A stretch of 64,000 nt of DNA from Lingula anatina (taxonomy: Eukaryota > Brachiopoda > Lingulata > Lingulida > Lingulidae). Shown piece by piece: positions 1 through 12,695 of the stretch; position 1 is the stretch's first letter, and each line of letters begins with the position of its first letter. The translations under genes and the position numbers were made by a program. The stretch covers positions 499,276 to 563,275 of the forward strand of contig NW_019774291.1 of NCBI RefSeq assembly GCF_001039355.2. The letters run 5' to 3'. The notes beneath the pieces were generated by a model. It was not told the DNA's origin. It saw only the letters and a list, made by a program, of their open reading frames with translations, and made no database searches.

Positions 1-261
1 GCAACTGAAAGCATTATTTTAAACCACACATCTCGTTTACATTCCCTTGAGATGCGTAAAATAGTCACAAAGTCATAAAATAGTCTGTAATCCATATTTT
101 ACAAAGTAAAGATTTAAAGATCAAAATGTTATGGGCCCATTCCATGTATCACCTGAACCATTTCTTTAATTTTTTCTGTCAAATGTGTCCCTGCCCTCAT
201 ATCACACACAAAAACTTTTGCAGACTAAATCTACTGATAATAAAAAAAAGTAAATATACTC
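1..261. repeat. Duplicate of INVS intron sequence at window edge
   Basis: This stretch is a near copy, with a few substitutions and small indels, of 10223-10484, which is the intron between INVS exons 2 and 3. The match ends exactly at the single N at 262, just before the position where INVS exon 2 would begin. Intron-level similarity this high suggests an allelic copy or mis-joined contig rather than an old duplication. No coding exon is visible within it. Confidence 0.85.
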
Positions 262-262
262 N
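262..262. other. Single N, probable contig join
   Basis: A lone N sits exactly where the duplicated INVS intron sequence stops and unrelated sequence begins. A one-base ambiguity at a similarity breakpoint fits a join placeholder better than a base-call failure. Reading frames and gene continuity should not be trusted across it. Confidence 0.7.
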
Positions 263-644
263 GCAGCTTTTTGATGAGAGAAAACTCTGCCAGCAATTAA
301 TTCAATACTCCCAACTCGCACTCTCCGTCTCATATGGACCTACCAATTGTTATTGAACACCAAGAATGACATTAATGGTCAAACTTCATCTTACTGCATA
401 AAGCAGACATACAGTATCAAAATATTCTAAGCAGCACAAAAATGTGAATTTCAACTTCTTTTGAGTTCTACAAGATATATAATTTACATCAATCTAAGGT
501 GGCTTTAGCCTTTAGGTATCAAACTCAATTTAAGGCACTGCAAAATATCATATCTGAAATTATCAAATACCCATAACCACCCATCTGGGTAGAGAAATGT
601 GAAAAGTTTTCATCCCAAATAGGGCAAATTGGTGCTCTACTCAC

Positions 645-3600
645 CTGTCCTCAGTAAATTCCATGTGATTTGGGAAGGCATGGAATTCTAGTAGCAGTTT
701 AACAGCGTCTAGATGTCCTTTACTACAAGCCCAGTGTAGAGCTGTCATACCCTAAACAAACAATTCACAATAATAAAACCATCAAACTTACCATGTCTGT
801 CAAAACATTTAATTTGATCCAAGGCAGGTAAATGTGAATATTCATGAATCAATAACAGATGAGGTAACTACTGTGATCTTTTCTGCCTAACTAAGATGGC
901 TGCCAGCCTAGTAACCAAATCACTGCGATAAGGGGACTATACAGTCTCTAACACCCTCAATATGTAGTGAAATATTAGTGCCGGGCTGTAAGCCCTTTGT
1001 TCTCTTGTTTCAGAGACTGGTTTCGATTACAAGCACTCATAGAAAGGAACCTTTATTCTCATCCAAAGACTACAGCCCAAATAAAAATAAACAGCACCTT
1101 TTATGTGTACCTTTTCATGCAGAACAATAATCGCTAGTCATACATGTATGCAAGAACCTTGGTTAGGGAAGGCAAAGGAACTTTAAAATGGGTCTCAACT
1201 ATTCATCATGATGCATTTGGCAGTTCATGAGAAAATCAATGTGTGCATTAGTCCGTTAATGATTTAGGAAGATAAATATTGGACAAATTACTGGCATCAA
1301 TCTCTCTACTACCTGAGACTGAGATTGTTTCTAGGTAGTATCCATAAGAGAATACATGTACGTTGGTTCTCATTCGAGGACTGGTTAAATGATCAATATC
1401 ACAAGGTTCTTTTTTTTTTCTTAGCAATACATGACAAACACAAAAAATAATTGTTTTGCTCAATATCAAAATGATCAGCAAATTTCATACAAAGTCCATT
1501 TGGAGCTCTATTTGTATTCTATTCATAGCTCTCTGTTTAGTTTGAAAATATAGTATAATAGCAGAGTTCCAATATAAAAAAATTCTAGTCTCACATCAAA
1601 ATACCTTTCCAAAACATATATTAATTTACACTTAAAGGGATAATAACTCTTAGTATGAGATCTATATTTCACAATAAAAAACCTTGTGAATAACTCATAG
1701 AAATATAATATATTCTGTTTTACCACAAAAACAGCAGTTATAGCTTTTATTCTGATATCTGAACTTGTCTTTAGACCACGTGACCTCCATTGATGTCTAT
1801 ACTCTGTTAAAATCTCTTAAGAGATTTTAACAAAAAACCAAACTTTTTAGAAAAAAACCAGGGACTAACTTTGAATGTAAAAATGGATTTATTAACCATT
1901 GGTAAGTATGGGAAAATTGTTGTTTACTCCAGGAAAATTCATTTTTTGGCCGAAACAAAGAGTTATTATTGCTTTAACTATTCAATGCCACCATTTACAA
2001 ATTCAATGGATAGAAGTCTGATATCAAAAGTACAGGCTTTGGCTGTAATGGTATAAAGTGTAAATAAAGATCTGAATGTGTTAGTTGTGACACATTGCTG
2101 ATTCACTGATTGCAAAGCAATCCCAGTGTATTACGACTTAGAATGAGAATTTTGAGAATTCTTTTGCCCCTTTCGCCCTTTTTTCCTTTTGTGATGGAAA
2201 GCTATAACTCAAATATCTTATAAATATTCACATGATGTTCAATATTTTCAACAAATACATATCAATTCCATTGGCAATTCCAGTAGAAATCATTTCAGCA
2301 AAGCACAAAAAATTTTCAAATTTTTATCTTTCCGAATGAGTACCACTGCGTGTTCTATTAAGACGTGTTTCAATTTAGCTAATGATAGATAGTTAAGGCA
2401 CAGGTGCCAGATATACAAGGGCAAAATATTATCTTTTTTTCACCGTGCAGGACTCCAAACAATCTCTCTGATTATATTACTCTTATTCAGTGTGCCAAGA
2501 CTAGAGAGAGTAATATGCCCTTATGCTATGATGGGGGATAAAAAACATTTTTGTGCAATTTTCAAAATTGATGTCCTGACTTATTAGTAATAAATCATCC
2601 ATGAAATTCCCCAATCAGTAGGCAACCATATGAATAGTGATTGGTAATGCACACATAACATGACTATTGGCAATACACACAGTATCTAGTCAGCCTTTGT
2701 GGGCTAAATTAGTCTGGCAATTATAAAAGCTCCTTGAACTTATGACTTAATCATATGTCATTGGGCTAATGTCAAGAACAATTATTCCAAAACTACTATA
2801 TCATGTTGCAGATGATAAATTGCACTAAAAAAGGGGGGGGGCATAGAGAACATAGGATTTGGAATATTAGTTAGTAACGACAAATGAAAAATTACCACAT
2901 TCATTATCAATTTACTTCTCCATTTTTTAGAATCAATTTGTGCAGCATAGCATGTTTTGTGTTTCTTAATTAAATATCCTAAACACTGAATAAGAACTTC
3001 AACAATGTTGCAGATGATAAATTACACTCAAGAAGGGGAAAAAACACAGGGTTTGGAAAATCAGCCTGAAATGACAAGAGGAAATTGTGACATTCATCAT
3101 CAATTTATCGCTCTGATTTTTAGACTCAATCTGTGCAGCGCAGCATGTTCTGTGTCCTTTAATGCAATACATTAAATACCGAATGAGAAATGGGCCAGAT
3201 TATAACACAAACTAAATAACAGAATATCATATGGTGTTTCTTTCTTATCTTTTTTTTTTTATCTTTTAGAATACATCCTGAGGAATATCATCAAAATCTT
3301 TGACCTATACTAGACATATCTTAACAGCAACAAAGAGGAAGAGGAAAGATAATGTAGCTTTATGAGTATTGTAATTCTCAGAAGGTATCACCCACCTCAT
3401 TGTCCTGTGCATTAGGATCTGCCTGGTTTTCTATCAACACAGACATACAGTTCACATAACCACCATAGGCAGCACACTGCAAGGGTGTACGCCTGAAATG
3501 AATGACATTAATAACATAAAATACATATGAAAATCCCATAATCTTTAAAAGAACAATGTATAAAGTGCTTAAAAGAGCATACAACTGAAATTTCTCTTCA

Positions 3601-6600
3601 TGCGAATATGATTCATTAAACTGATTACATGATATTATCCTTAGAAGAAAACTTTTCACACCAAGGCGTCAAGTTAGCTGTACTTTGAGAGATAGAAAAT
3701 TTAACAGCCTGGCTATTTCATACACCCCATTTCCATAGATTTTTAGATCGATCTATCCCTGTGGGGAGTCTCACTAGATTACTGTCAGCTTGGCCGGCTT
3801 AAGCGTCTGTCCCGCCTACTAAAAGCTGTAAAGGGGTAATTAACTATGGTGCCCGCTCAGCTGACTGCAATTTAGCGTGAACCCCCAGGGAGTTAGGTCG
3901 ATCTAAATCTTAATCTTTAGATCGATCTAAATCTCTGGGAAAGCACCCATAGAGAGTCACGTATGCAGAGCCCCTATGCTGGACAAAGCCAATTAAATAA
4001 CTAAACAGCAGGAAGCAAACTTATGATGAACTTGTAGTAAATCCCACTGTGGAGTAATGGCACGTAAGGATGTCCCAAAGTGGATGGGGGTACACTGGAT
4101 CAGTTAAAGTATACTGCTTGACGTGAAATGGACCTTATAATCATCCAGCTTTCTATAAGGAAGTTATCTCTATATCTCAATTTCAGAAGCCATATCCCAC
4201 TCACCCAGAGTGATCTCTGATGTTGGGATCAATGCCATACTTGATCACCGTCTGACATATGTAGGCATGACCACCAAGAGCAGCCCTGGAACCAAAACAT
4301 AATTATGGAAATAAAATTATAAAGATAAGAATGTACATATTTTGCATACAAATAACATTCATTTATGAAAACATTCACCATGTCATAATGTTACCCCTTT
4401 TTTAACTGTGGATAAGAATAGACATTCATATATTCTATATTCAATATTGTGGCAGAATTCCTCACAAAATATGAAACTGTTGAAACGAAAAATAATTTCA
4501 CAAAATCTGTAAGTCATTTCTGGTACAAGATACAAAATAGGTTAGCAACTGGCAGCATACCAGTGCAATGGAGATCTCCCATCCTGATCATAAATTTCTA
4601 CTTTGGCACCATAGTCAATCAGTGTTTGGACCACGTCTGTGTGTCCCATCTCGCATGCACGAAATAACGGGGTGTGCTTCACCAAGTCCTCTGCATCTAT
4701 GGGGGCTTTGTACTCCAGCAACAGATTCACTGTGGTCACATGGCCTGATAGAGCAGCAGCATGCATTGCTGTAAGAAGAAAATAAATATAGATGAAACAA
4801 AATTAAGGTAAAAATATGAAAACTGGTCAATAGAGAGCCATTGGATAATTATACAAATTTTATCTTCCCCTTCTGAAACATTTTCCTTTCATACCATTTT
4901 ACTTTAAAAGATAATAAAAATGCACTTCTTCTGAACTATTGTAGAAACAGAGACCCCTATTAGAGGTCCACATATTTCACAAATTGTAATATACAGGGAA
5001 AATAATGTGAATTGACCTAACTCATTGATATTTATATAAAATGAAATCAACCCTTGCCTACCTTTTTTTTTTTTTGTTAAGGGGGCAGGGGCTTTAATGA
5101 TGTATATTGTAATTTCATAAATTGTATCAATCTATAAATTTTACAAATCTTATCATGCTCTGTATAATCTTAAAGCTCATAAAAAGACATACCAGTTCCT
5201 CCATTTTTATCCACCTGCTGTAGGTCAGCCCCATACTTGATAAAGACCTTGATCACATCATCTGCTCCCTTTCCCGAGGCCCACATGAAAGCTGTTCTTC
5301 TTTCAACATCAGGCTCATCAGTCACACCCTTGTGACGCAGGAACACTTCCACTGTATCCTATAGTTAAAAGAAATCACACATTTTCATCATAACTGACAA
5401 GGTGTTGTATTCGAATGATACCTTTAACTGAAATTTGATATATCTATCTTATAATTATAAATTGAAAAAAAAAATGAATTAATAATCAGCTGGCACAAAA
5501 AATCAGCCAAAGCTTTACACACATACAGTTGTGCCTTATCATGTTACCTACCGCAAAGTTGTTTTGTGCTGCATAGTGGAGAGGAGTGGCGCCATTAGAA
5601 TCTGAACTGGCATAATCAGCCTTCTTTGACAGAAGAAGCTCCACAATTTTTGAATGACCTGTAACAAATTTTCCATGTTATAAAATGATTGTGTAATTCT
5701 TGTTATCTTTTAGGCAATCTTGATATAGCAAAAATAACTTTTGGAAAAAAAAAACAATTTAAAGGGATAATAACTCTTCGTTTCGGCCAAAAAATGAATT
5801 TTCCTGGAGTAAACAACAATTTTCCCATACTTACCAATGGTTAATGAATCCATTTTTACATTCAAAGTTAGTCCCTGGTTTTTTTCTAAAAAGTTTGGTT
5901 TTTTGTTAAAATCTCTTAAGAGATTTTAACAGAGTATAGCCATCAATGGAGGTCACGTGGTCTAAAGACAAGCTCAGATATCAGAATAATAGCTATAACT
6001 GCCATTTTTGTGGTAAAACAGAATATATTATATTTCTGTGAGTTATTCACAATGTTTTTATTGTGAAATATAGATCTCATACGAAGAGTTATTATCCCTT
6101 TAAGTAACACAGAAATAAGTGATAAATCATTTAATTAACCCCATGAGACAGTCTCAATATAATTTCACTATCACAAATGCTGTATGCGAAAGCCATAGCA
6201 ATCAAAATATCATTAAATGAGGTGAAGGTGTAACATTAACCATCTTATAACATGTTCCCATAAATTTATTTCTTCTAAATGCTTCACCTAATACTGCTGC
6301 CCAATGCAGAGGCGTCCTGAACATGTTGTCTAAGGCAGAAACATTGCACTTCTCAAGGGAGATCTGAAAGTATGACAAATTGTTCCTAGCATTACACAAA
6401 CTGCAAACCAATTTCAACCTACTGAGACAAAAACTTTAAGAAATTGGTTTCAAGTAGCAATACATCATGCAAACAATCACCTAGCTTATATAAAATCTAT
6501 GTGGTGATTTGTGTTTACTGCCAAGATATTCAATTACAAAGAGGAAGTGACATTTCAAACAGGCACAGAAATATATGTACATAAGACATCAGTCTTACCA

Positions 6601-9600
6601 AAGCATCAACCACAGCATAGTTTCCATCTGCCACTGCCAAATGTAGTGCTGTTCTTCCCTCATAATCCTGCCAGTTAATGACACTCCCTGCCATGTCCTT
6701 CAAACATAACAAAAGATCACCTGAGCTTACACCTGATTAATGATGAATACTACACCAAAGCTTACACTGATCAACTCTTCCATCACCTGAATTCGCAGTT
6801 ACTTAAATGTTTTCAAACACTATAGCAGAATAATATCAACTGTTGACCAAAAGAAAAAAAAATAAAAATAAAAACATCTCACAGAGTTGGGTTTACTACC
6901 AATACTTACTAAGAGTAAGTTTACACAGCTGACGGCTTCAGCATCTCTACTGCTAGCCGCCCAGTGGAGGGGTGTCTTGCCTTCAACGTCAGGAATACCA
7001 ATGTTTGCATCCTAGGAAGTGAAAGGTATAATTGTGAAAAAGATCAATATTTTGTGGTAAATTGGTACTCACTTTGATAAAAATGATATGAAATGGACAA
7101 CATTTTCAAAACAAAAGTCAATTCTTAGAAAAAACTATTTAAATAAGGGACAACCTTACTGAATATCTGCATTTTTATCTTCATTTTTTGAGCTTTAAAA
7201 TAAATGACCACCAAAAACTTTACTTAAGAGAGATATCCATCTGTATAACTAATAGATTAAATATGCAATTAATGGAGCCTAAAATGCAAAATATATCAAT
7301 TAACAAAAATCAAACTCATGAACAAACCTGCTTTATAAGCATCTTGATGTGCTCTAGATTTCCATAAGATGCACTCCAGTGAAGAGCTGTCCTCTGTGAG
7401 AAAAAAAAAACATTATAAACCACAAAATCCTACATTCAAATCAGTGAGTGAAAAATAAATCTTAATGATGAAGTGTACAATCTTCATGTTTTTTAAAAAT
7501 ATTGTTGGGTGCAGGTTATTTAGTTTTATCTTCTGGTTTTTAATATTTGAGAAGCTGCATGTCAAATTTTAGGCTATTGTAATGAAGATAAGAGTTACAT
7601 TCCTTAAAATTTTGAAACTATTTCTTTGCACCAATTTTTAGAAATATGTAATGAAGCTTTAACAAATGCTACCACAACCCAATAGAAGTAAAGTAGCAGA
7701 ATACTGTGTAGTTTACAACTATTACTGCCTTGGTAAAAATAAAGAAAGAAAGAAATCATTTCTAAAGAGACTTAGACTGGGTTCCCATACCTAGATCACT
7801 CTAACAGGATCGATCCATCTCCAAGGGGTTTCTCGCTAAGCGGCTTAGATGTCTGGCACACCTACTGAAGCTGCTAAACGATAATTACCCCTTAGCAGCT
7901 TCAGTAGGCGTGACAGTTGATTGCAATTAAGCAAGAATATCCTACGAGATAGAATGATCAGCAGTTAGTACGATAGGGTCTGGAAATGGTCCCTTAATAT
8001 ATTTTACCCATAAGGCATGTGGTTTATACCTTTCATCAAAGGGCCTTGCTCACATGACTGACTCATCCATGTGAGCTTACCATACCTTATTTTTGTCCTG
8101 GTCATCTACCTCTCCAGGTGCCACTTGCTTCAAGAGCAGAGCCAAACATTTTGGAGACTTGTGTCGGGTGCACAGGTGAAGGGCAGTTTGACCTTCATTG
8201 TCCTTTTCCTTCCAGTTGGCATTTTTGGATAACAGCAGCTTCATGCATCGGAAGTTGCCCTAAATGATAGAACAGCAAAGATAATGTTTCATTGGACAAC
8301 CATCTTAAAAGATTATAGAACCTTTAAATCATTTTTTTTTGCAGCAACCCTGCCATTCATCAAAATGACTCCCACTAATATGCATGAAATGAAAAATTTC
8401 TTAAAGTTGGTTAACAGCCTGATATCCAAGATACAAGCCACCTTCTGGGTCTTCTACCCTGAGTGTCAGAGCAACGTAAAAGCTAGCTTGTTAGGGTCTT
8501 CCAGAAGACAATCAGAATTTTTAAGTTTACAATGACGGGCATCTTATTTTTTCTGTCAGAAGACAGTCAAAAATGGAGGATGAATCAACAAAGATAATTT
8601 TGAAGACTGTCAGATAATATCTCTGGATCTACCCCTGATATCTAAAGGCCCTATTTCACACAGACCACGAATCCCACAAATCGCCAGGAATTGACAAATT
8701 TTAGGATTCGTGAGGATTCGTGAGATTTTGCCAATTTTCTGGTCTTATTCGACACGCTCACGATTCACTTACGATACAGGTACAATAGTGTTACGAATAT
8801 TCGTGGGATTCGGCTGGAATCGTGAGATTTTGCCAATTTTCTGGTCTAATTCGACACGCTCTACGATTCAGTTACGATACAGGTGCGATAGTGTTACGAA
8901 TATTCGTGGGATTCGGCTGGAATCGCACGAATATTGTCCAGAAATTCACTACGATTTTTTGGAATCGGGAGTTCGTGGCCAAAACTATGAACAGCTCAAA
9001 ATTTTTGCCACGAATTCCCGATTGATCAAGAATTGCAAGAACTTGCTACGATTATATACGAATCTGTTAAGAACTTCACAAACTGATTATGATTCAACCA
9101 AATTTTCAATTCCTGGCGATTCGTGGGATTCGTGGTTTGTGTGAAATAGGGGCATCAAAGTTTTTGCCACCCATTCCTGTTGGTCAAGAAGTGCAAGAAC
9201 TGACTACGAATAGATACGAATCTGTTAAGAACTTCGCGAACTGATTACAATTCAACCACGAATGGTGAAATTTGTCAATTCATGGCCATTCGTGGGATTC
9301 GTGGTCTGTGTGAAATAGGGCCTTAATCAAACAGTCTGAACTCCAAACTTGCTTTGTGTGCTCTAAGTTGAACCTGCACAACATATTAATAAACCACTGT
9401 TGTCTTGAGTTACCTTATGAGCTGCCCAGTGTAAGGCTGATCTCCCTCCCTTGTCCTTCTTGTCCAGGTGTGCTCCAGCTTTTAACAATAACTCCGCACA
9501 GTCTAGTCTATCTGCCAGCACACAGAACATTAGAGGAGTACGGCCAAACTGATCTCCTGTGTCTATATCCTTTGCATTGGCTGGAAGCATAGAGCAAAAT

Positions 9601-10777
9601 ACCTTACTCATTCTGATTTAATTTCATCTTGGCATGAAAAATGGCTGACAAAGTGGGCAATACTTCTGAATAAGAGATTGAGCACATGATAATGATTTTA
9701 TTTTTTATTTTTTGATGAAAAATTGGGAATTTTACAAATAGTGTATTTTTTTCAAGTCAAGTCAAGTTTCTTAAAATTGGAAAATTCCCAAATCATCACG
9801 AGCTATAGAATCAAAACTAAAAATTTGGCTACCTTATAGTTTTATTCTGTATATTAAAAGCACCACAAACACCACACAGAAATATATATTTTTAATGATT
9901 CAAAAATTATGTGTCAGAAAGATAGATAACTTTTCCCCATTGAAAAGATTGAGTCATTACTGTACATTTTTTTAGTGTCCAAAAAGTATATACTTACTTC
10001 CTTACACTTAAATCAAAATAGATTTAAAACAACCATTATCACATTCACTTAAAGCTAAGACAATCTTGTGTACATACAAGTCAGTAATCTTGCTAGGGTA
10101 GCCTTGTCCCCATTCACTGCAGCAGCATGCATTTTAGTTGTCGAGCCCTCGGGCTGCACTGGGCTGGTGCGGTCAAATGGCCCAGCAGCCATCTATGACA
10201 TAAAATATTCAACATAACTAAAGCAACTGAAAGCATTATTTTAAACCACACATCTCGTTTACATTCCCTTGAGATGCGTAAAATAGTCACAAAGTCATAA
10301 AATAGTCTGTAATCCATAATTTACAAAGTAAAGATTTATAGATCAGCAAAATGTTATGGGACCAGTACATGTATCACCTGAACAATTTCTTTAATTTTTT
10401 CTGTCAAATGTGTCCCTGCCCTCATGTCACACACAAAAACTTTTGCAGACTAAATCTACTGATAATAAAAAAGTAAATATACTCACTTTTTGCAAATGTT
10501 CACTAGCTATTACGGCTACTTCAAAGAGAGGCTGAAAATAAAGATGTACAGTACACAAATACACTGTAGTAAGTCAACAACACTGTACATTGCACGAGAA
10601 GATATGAAAAATGTAATCTTAATACCACTGGATATTATAATTGCATACCTTTCTAATCACCCCTGTTTGTAATGCTTCATGCTGACTTCCCCCCTCCTCC
10701 TCCTCTTCCAACATCTCCTCCTGGTATACAGGAGCAACTCGGGTGTTTTTTGACAGACAGAGACCATGACGGGACAT
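645..10777 (-). CDS. INVS: Inversin (ankyrin-repeat ciliary protein), 5' part
   Basis: Fifteen exons on the minus strand, in transcript order: 10649-10777, 10487-10531, 10078-10192, 9414-9580, 8086-8259, 7328-7393, 6910-7011, 6599-6697, 6288-6363, 5552-5658, 5193-5358, 4561-4768, 4205-4285, 3396-3492, 645-751. All junctions have GT/AG ends and compatible phases, giving 1739 nt (579 codons plus 2 nt). The product is an almost unbroken ankyrin array. Segments such as DQFGRTPLMFCVLADRLDCA, NWQDYEGRTALHLAVADGN, KHTPLFRACEMGH and RTPLQCAAYGGYVNCM match vertebrate inversin in order. In vertebrates inversin acts at the base of the primary cilium and in planar polarity and Wnt switching; that role is transferred by homology. 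The first ATG after an in-frame stop is at 10777 and gives a 58-residue acidic extension. A second ATG at 10192 starts about 20 residues before the conserved HAAAVNGDK, as in vertebrates, so exons 1-2 may be untranslated. The IQ-motif and C-terminal exons are not in the window. Confidence 0.92.
1632..1977 (-). mobile_element. TTAA-flanked MITE, copy 1
   Basis: A 346-bp element bounded by TTAA, with terminal inverted repeats beginning AGGGATAATAACTCTT. It lies in an INVS intron, in reverse orientation to the copy at 5759. A perfect 26-bp palindrome (GTTAAAATCTCTT followed by its complement) sits at 1806-1831. No transposase is encoded, so it is non-autonomous. The TTAA duplication resembles piggyBac-type insertion; that superfamily assignment is inference. 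Confidence 0.85.
2803..3200. repeat. Two-unit diverged tandem duplication (~200 bp unit)
   Basis: 2803-3004 and 3005-3197 both start ATGTTGCAGATGATAAATT and share an ordered series of blocks, including the motif around GTGCAGC.AGCATGTT. The units differ at many positions, so this is an old tandem duplication inside an INVS intron. No coding potential is seen. Confidence 0.7.
3728..3953. mobile_element. Degraded MITE with TAGATCGATC-containing termini
   Basis: The left end (CCATAGATTTTTAGATCGAT) and the reverse complement of the right end (CCCAGAGATTTAGATCGATC) form an imperfect terminal inverted repeat. The interior (AAGCGTCTGTCCCGCCTACT) is related to the element at 7777-7994. No open reading frame. 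The target duplication is unclear. Confidence 0.55.
5759..6103 (+). mobile_element. TTAA-flanked MITE, copy 2 (best preserved)
   Basis: A 345-bp element in an INVS intron with intact TTAA at both sides. Its inverted termini are about 22 bp long, starting AGGGATAATAACTCTTCGT on each end. The 26-bp perfect palindrome is at 5905-5930. It is the cleanest reference copy of the family in this window, and no transposase is present. Confidence 0.88.
7777..7994. mobile_element. MITE related to 3728-3953, with strong internal hairpin
   Basis: Shares the AAGCGGCTTA..GTCTG..CACACCTACT core with the element at 3728. It contains a perfect 17-bp inverted repeat, CCTACTGAAGCTGCTAA at 7861-7877 and its complement at 7892-7908, separated by 14 bases. 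Outer termini are weak. It lies in an INVS intron and is non-coding. Confidence 0.55.
8646..9323. mobile_element. Long-TIR composite element with TAA target duplication
   Basis: The ends are roughly 55-bp inverted repeats beginning AGGCCCTATTTCACACAGAC, flanked by TAA at 8643-8645 and 9324-9326. Inside are two tandem ~110-bp units from about 8719 (each with GATTTTGCCAATTTTCTGGT) and two copies of a TACGAATCTGTTAAGAACTT block. A third, internal copy of the terminus lies near 9104-9152. The 3-bp TAA duplication suggests a PIF/Harbinger-type element (inference). A 144-codon open frame across the tandem units has no transposase-like features. It lies in the INVS intron between exons 4 and 5. Confidence 0.8.
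9690..9975. repeat. Diverged dispersed repeat, copy A
   Basis: Ordered similarity to 12440-12695, for example GGCTACCTTATAGTTTTATT against GGCTACTTTATTGTTCTTTT, followed by TTGAAAAGATTGAGTCATTA against TTGAAAAAATTGAGTAATAT. Similarity is only moderate by eye. No structure or coding frame is evident. Confidence 0.5.
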
Positions 10778-12439
10778 AGCAACTGATCCACACGACACAC
10801 AAGGCAATGGACTGACCAAACCCTTCTAACCTTTCCTCAGTCACCCTCTGTCATGTCTTAAGAAAATGCCCTTGTACTTCTAACATAGATCGAACAAGTA
10901 CAAACAAACACAGTTCTCCCCAACAATTTTCCTGAAGTTTTCATTCAGACACTACTCGCCTCGTTTTCACGACAATGACCTTGGCCTACTTTTATTCACC
11001 ACTGAAGTTCTTTCTTTCTTGTGTGTGTGTTTAATACAGTGTAACCACAGGTACTTACTTAGCACTTACTGCTCGAGCCATTTTAACAGACCAAGATTTA
11101 TTTAATGGCTAAATAAATGCTGTCTATTTATATAAAATGGTGATAATTCTTTATATCTTTCTCTTTGTGAGAAGTGATGAAGTTACTATAAACCACGTAA
11201 AATACCAAAAAAGTACGTGAATTTGCAGTTTTACAGTATGTTAGCAACCACGTAATCTATACACACATAATGCATTACCATTGATCACAAATAAACATCT
11301 ACAATGTATCAAAATGTATTTCTATCAGTTATTCAGTACAGGTAATATTAATGTGTGCACTAGCTGTCACTTGTTAAACTTGTGGAAAAAAAAATAATAT
11401 CAACAGAAGAAATGCACCATGTATAACAAAGACAGTATACAAATTATACAAAACTTAAATGTATTAATCTTCATATTTAATATCAAAAATACAATATAGT
11501 TGACATTTGATTATGTGTAATGTGTTATTATATTGAAATGGTGTGCAAACCAATATTTTATACACAATTCAATTCGAAGCACAAAAAATTCTTAAAATGT
11601 TGGCAAACATTCATTTCACAGTCTACTAGTTTTGACAAGGAGCAGGAATTTGAAATTATCAATATTTGTGACAACGAAATAAAAGAATTCAATGGTCAAT
11701 ATATGGTGACTGGTGAATGTCAGCTATTAAGTAAATATACACTGTATGCCTTATTTGATTCTCATAATAACCTTTAGAAAAGTAAGACGAAACTTATATC
11801 TAATAAATAACTTCAATTTAGTCATGGAATTTATCACTGATCCCATCCACAGCAGATTAGAATGTCTGACCATTCAAATAAAGTTATCCTATATACACCC
11901 ATGGGGTGTTTTAAAGATTTTGCTAAAGATGCTTGCCTCAGGCTACAACCTAATTTCTTTTTTAATTCACTCTACTTGATGATCAGGCTATTAAAGTAAC
12001 ATAAAGGATATGGGAGCTCTTTGTGGTTTTTACTGTAAGACTAGAATGATTTTCTTTATCCCTTCACTTATTGATGATGACTAATGTAATCATCATTACT
12101 GTCTTTTTTTTTTTTTGCTCACCATGTTTGGAGCATAAAAAAGGCACTGTAAAGGTTTAGATGTCACTTTGCTTTGCAAGATCATTTTGTCATTTAATCT
12201 GAGAGAGAAATGAATCTTTGCAGTGAAAATCTAGTATCCATCAACTCATTATTTTACAGTTACATTTCTGTATTGCATCATCTATTTAATGTGCACAATG
12301 ATCTGCACATTTGATACATGTACTCTGTATTAGCTTCATGTCTGACAAGTCTGACAAGAAGTTGTTAGCATTTTGATTGTGAAAAAAAAAGACAGCACTT
12401 TCAGTTTACTCCACGCATTGAGAGGAAAAAAAATCAATT

Positions 12440-12695
12440 AACAGTAATTACTAAATCTTTTCAATTGGGGAAAATTGTGAATTTTATAGATATTGTATTT
12501 TTAAGTCATATTGTTTTAAATTACAACTTTCATATTGAATGGTTGCAGCAAAATTAAAATGCAGGCTACTTTATTGTTCTTTTCTGCAGTAAAAGCAACA
12601 CAAATGTTCTAAAATATAATTTTGTGTTTATAATTATGTATCTGAATGTGTGAGCATTTTTGACCATTGAAAAAATTGAGTAATATGGTAATGAT
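12440..12695. repeat. Diverged dispersed repeat, copy B
   Basis: Partner of 9690-9975 in the same orientation; see that entry for the shared blocks. It is followed on the minus strand by a short exon-like open frame (12730-12818) of unknown meaning. Confidence 0.5.

Noticed and set aside
8710-9144. 144-codon open frame on the plus strand
   Set aside because: It runs through the tandem units of a TIR element; the peptide is simply repeats of the same DNA unit in shifted frames and has no transposase motif.
8646-9323. CRISPR-like direct repeats
   Set aside because: Repeats are long, diverged and bounded by inverted termini with a TAA duplication in a spliced eukaryotic gene; there are no short regular spacers.
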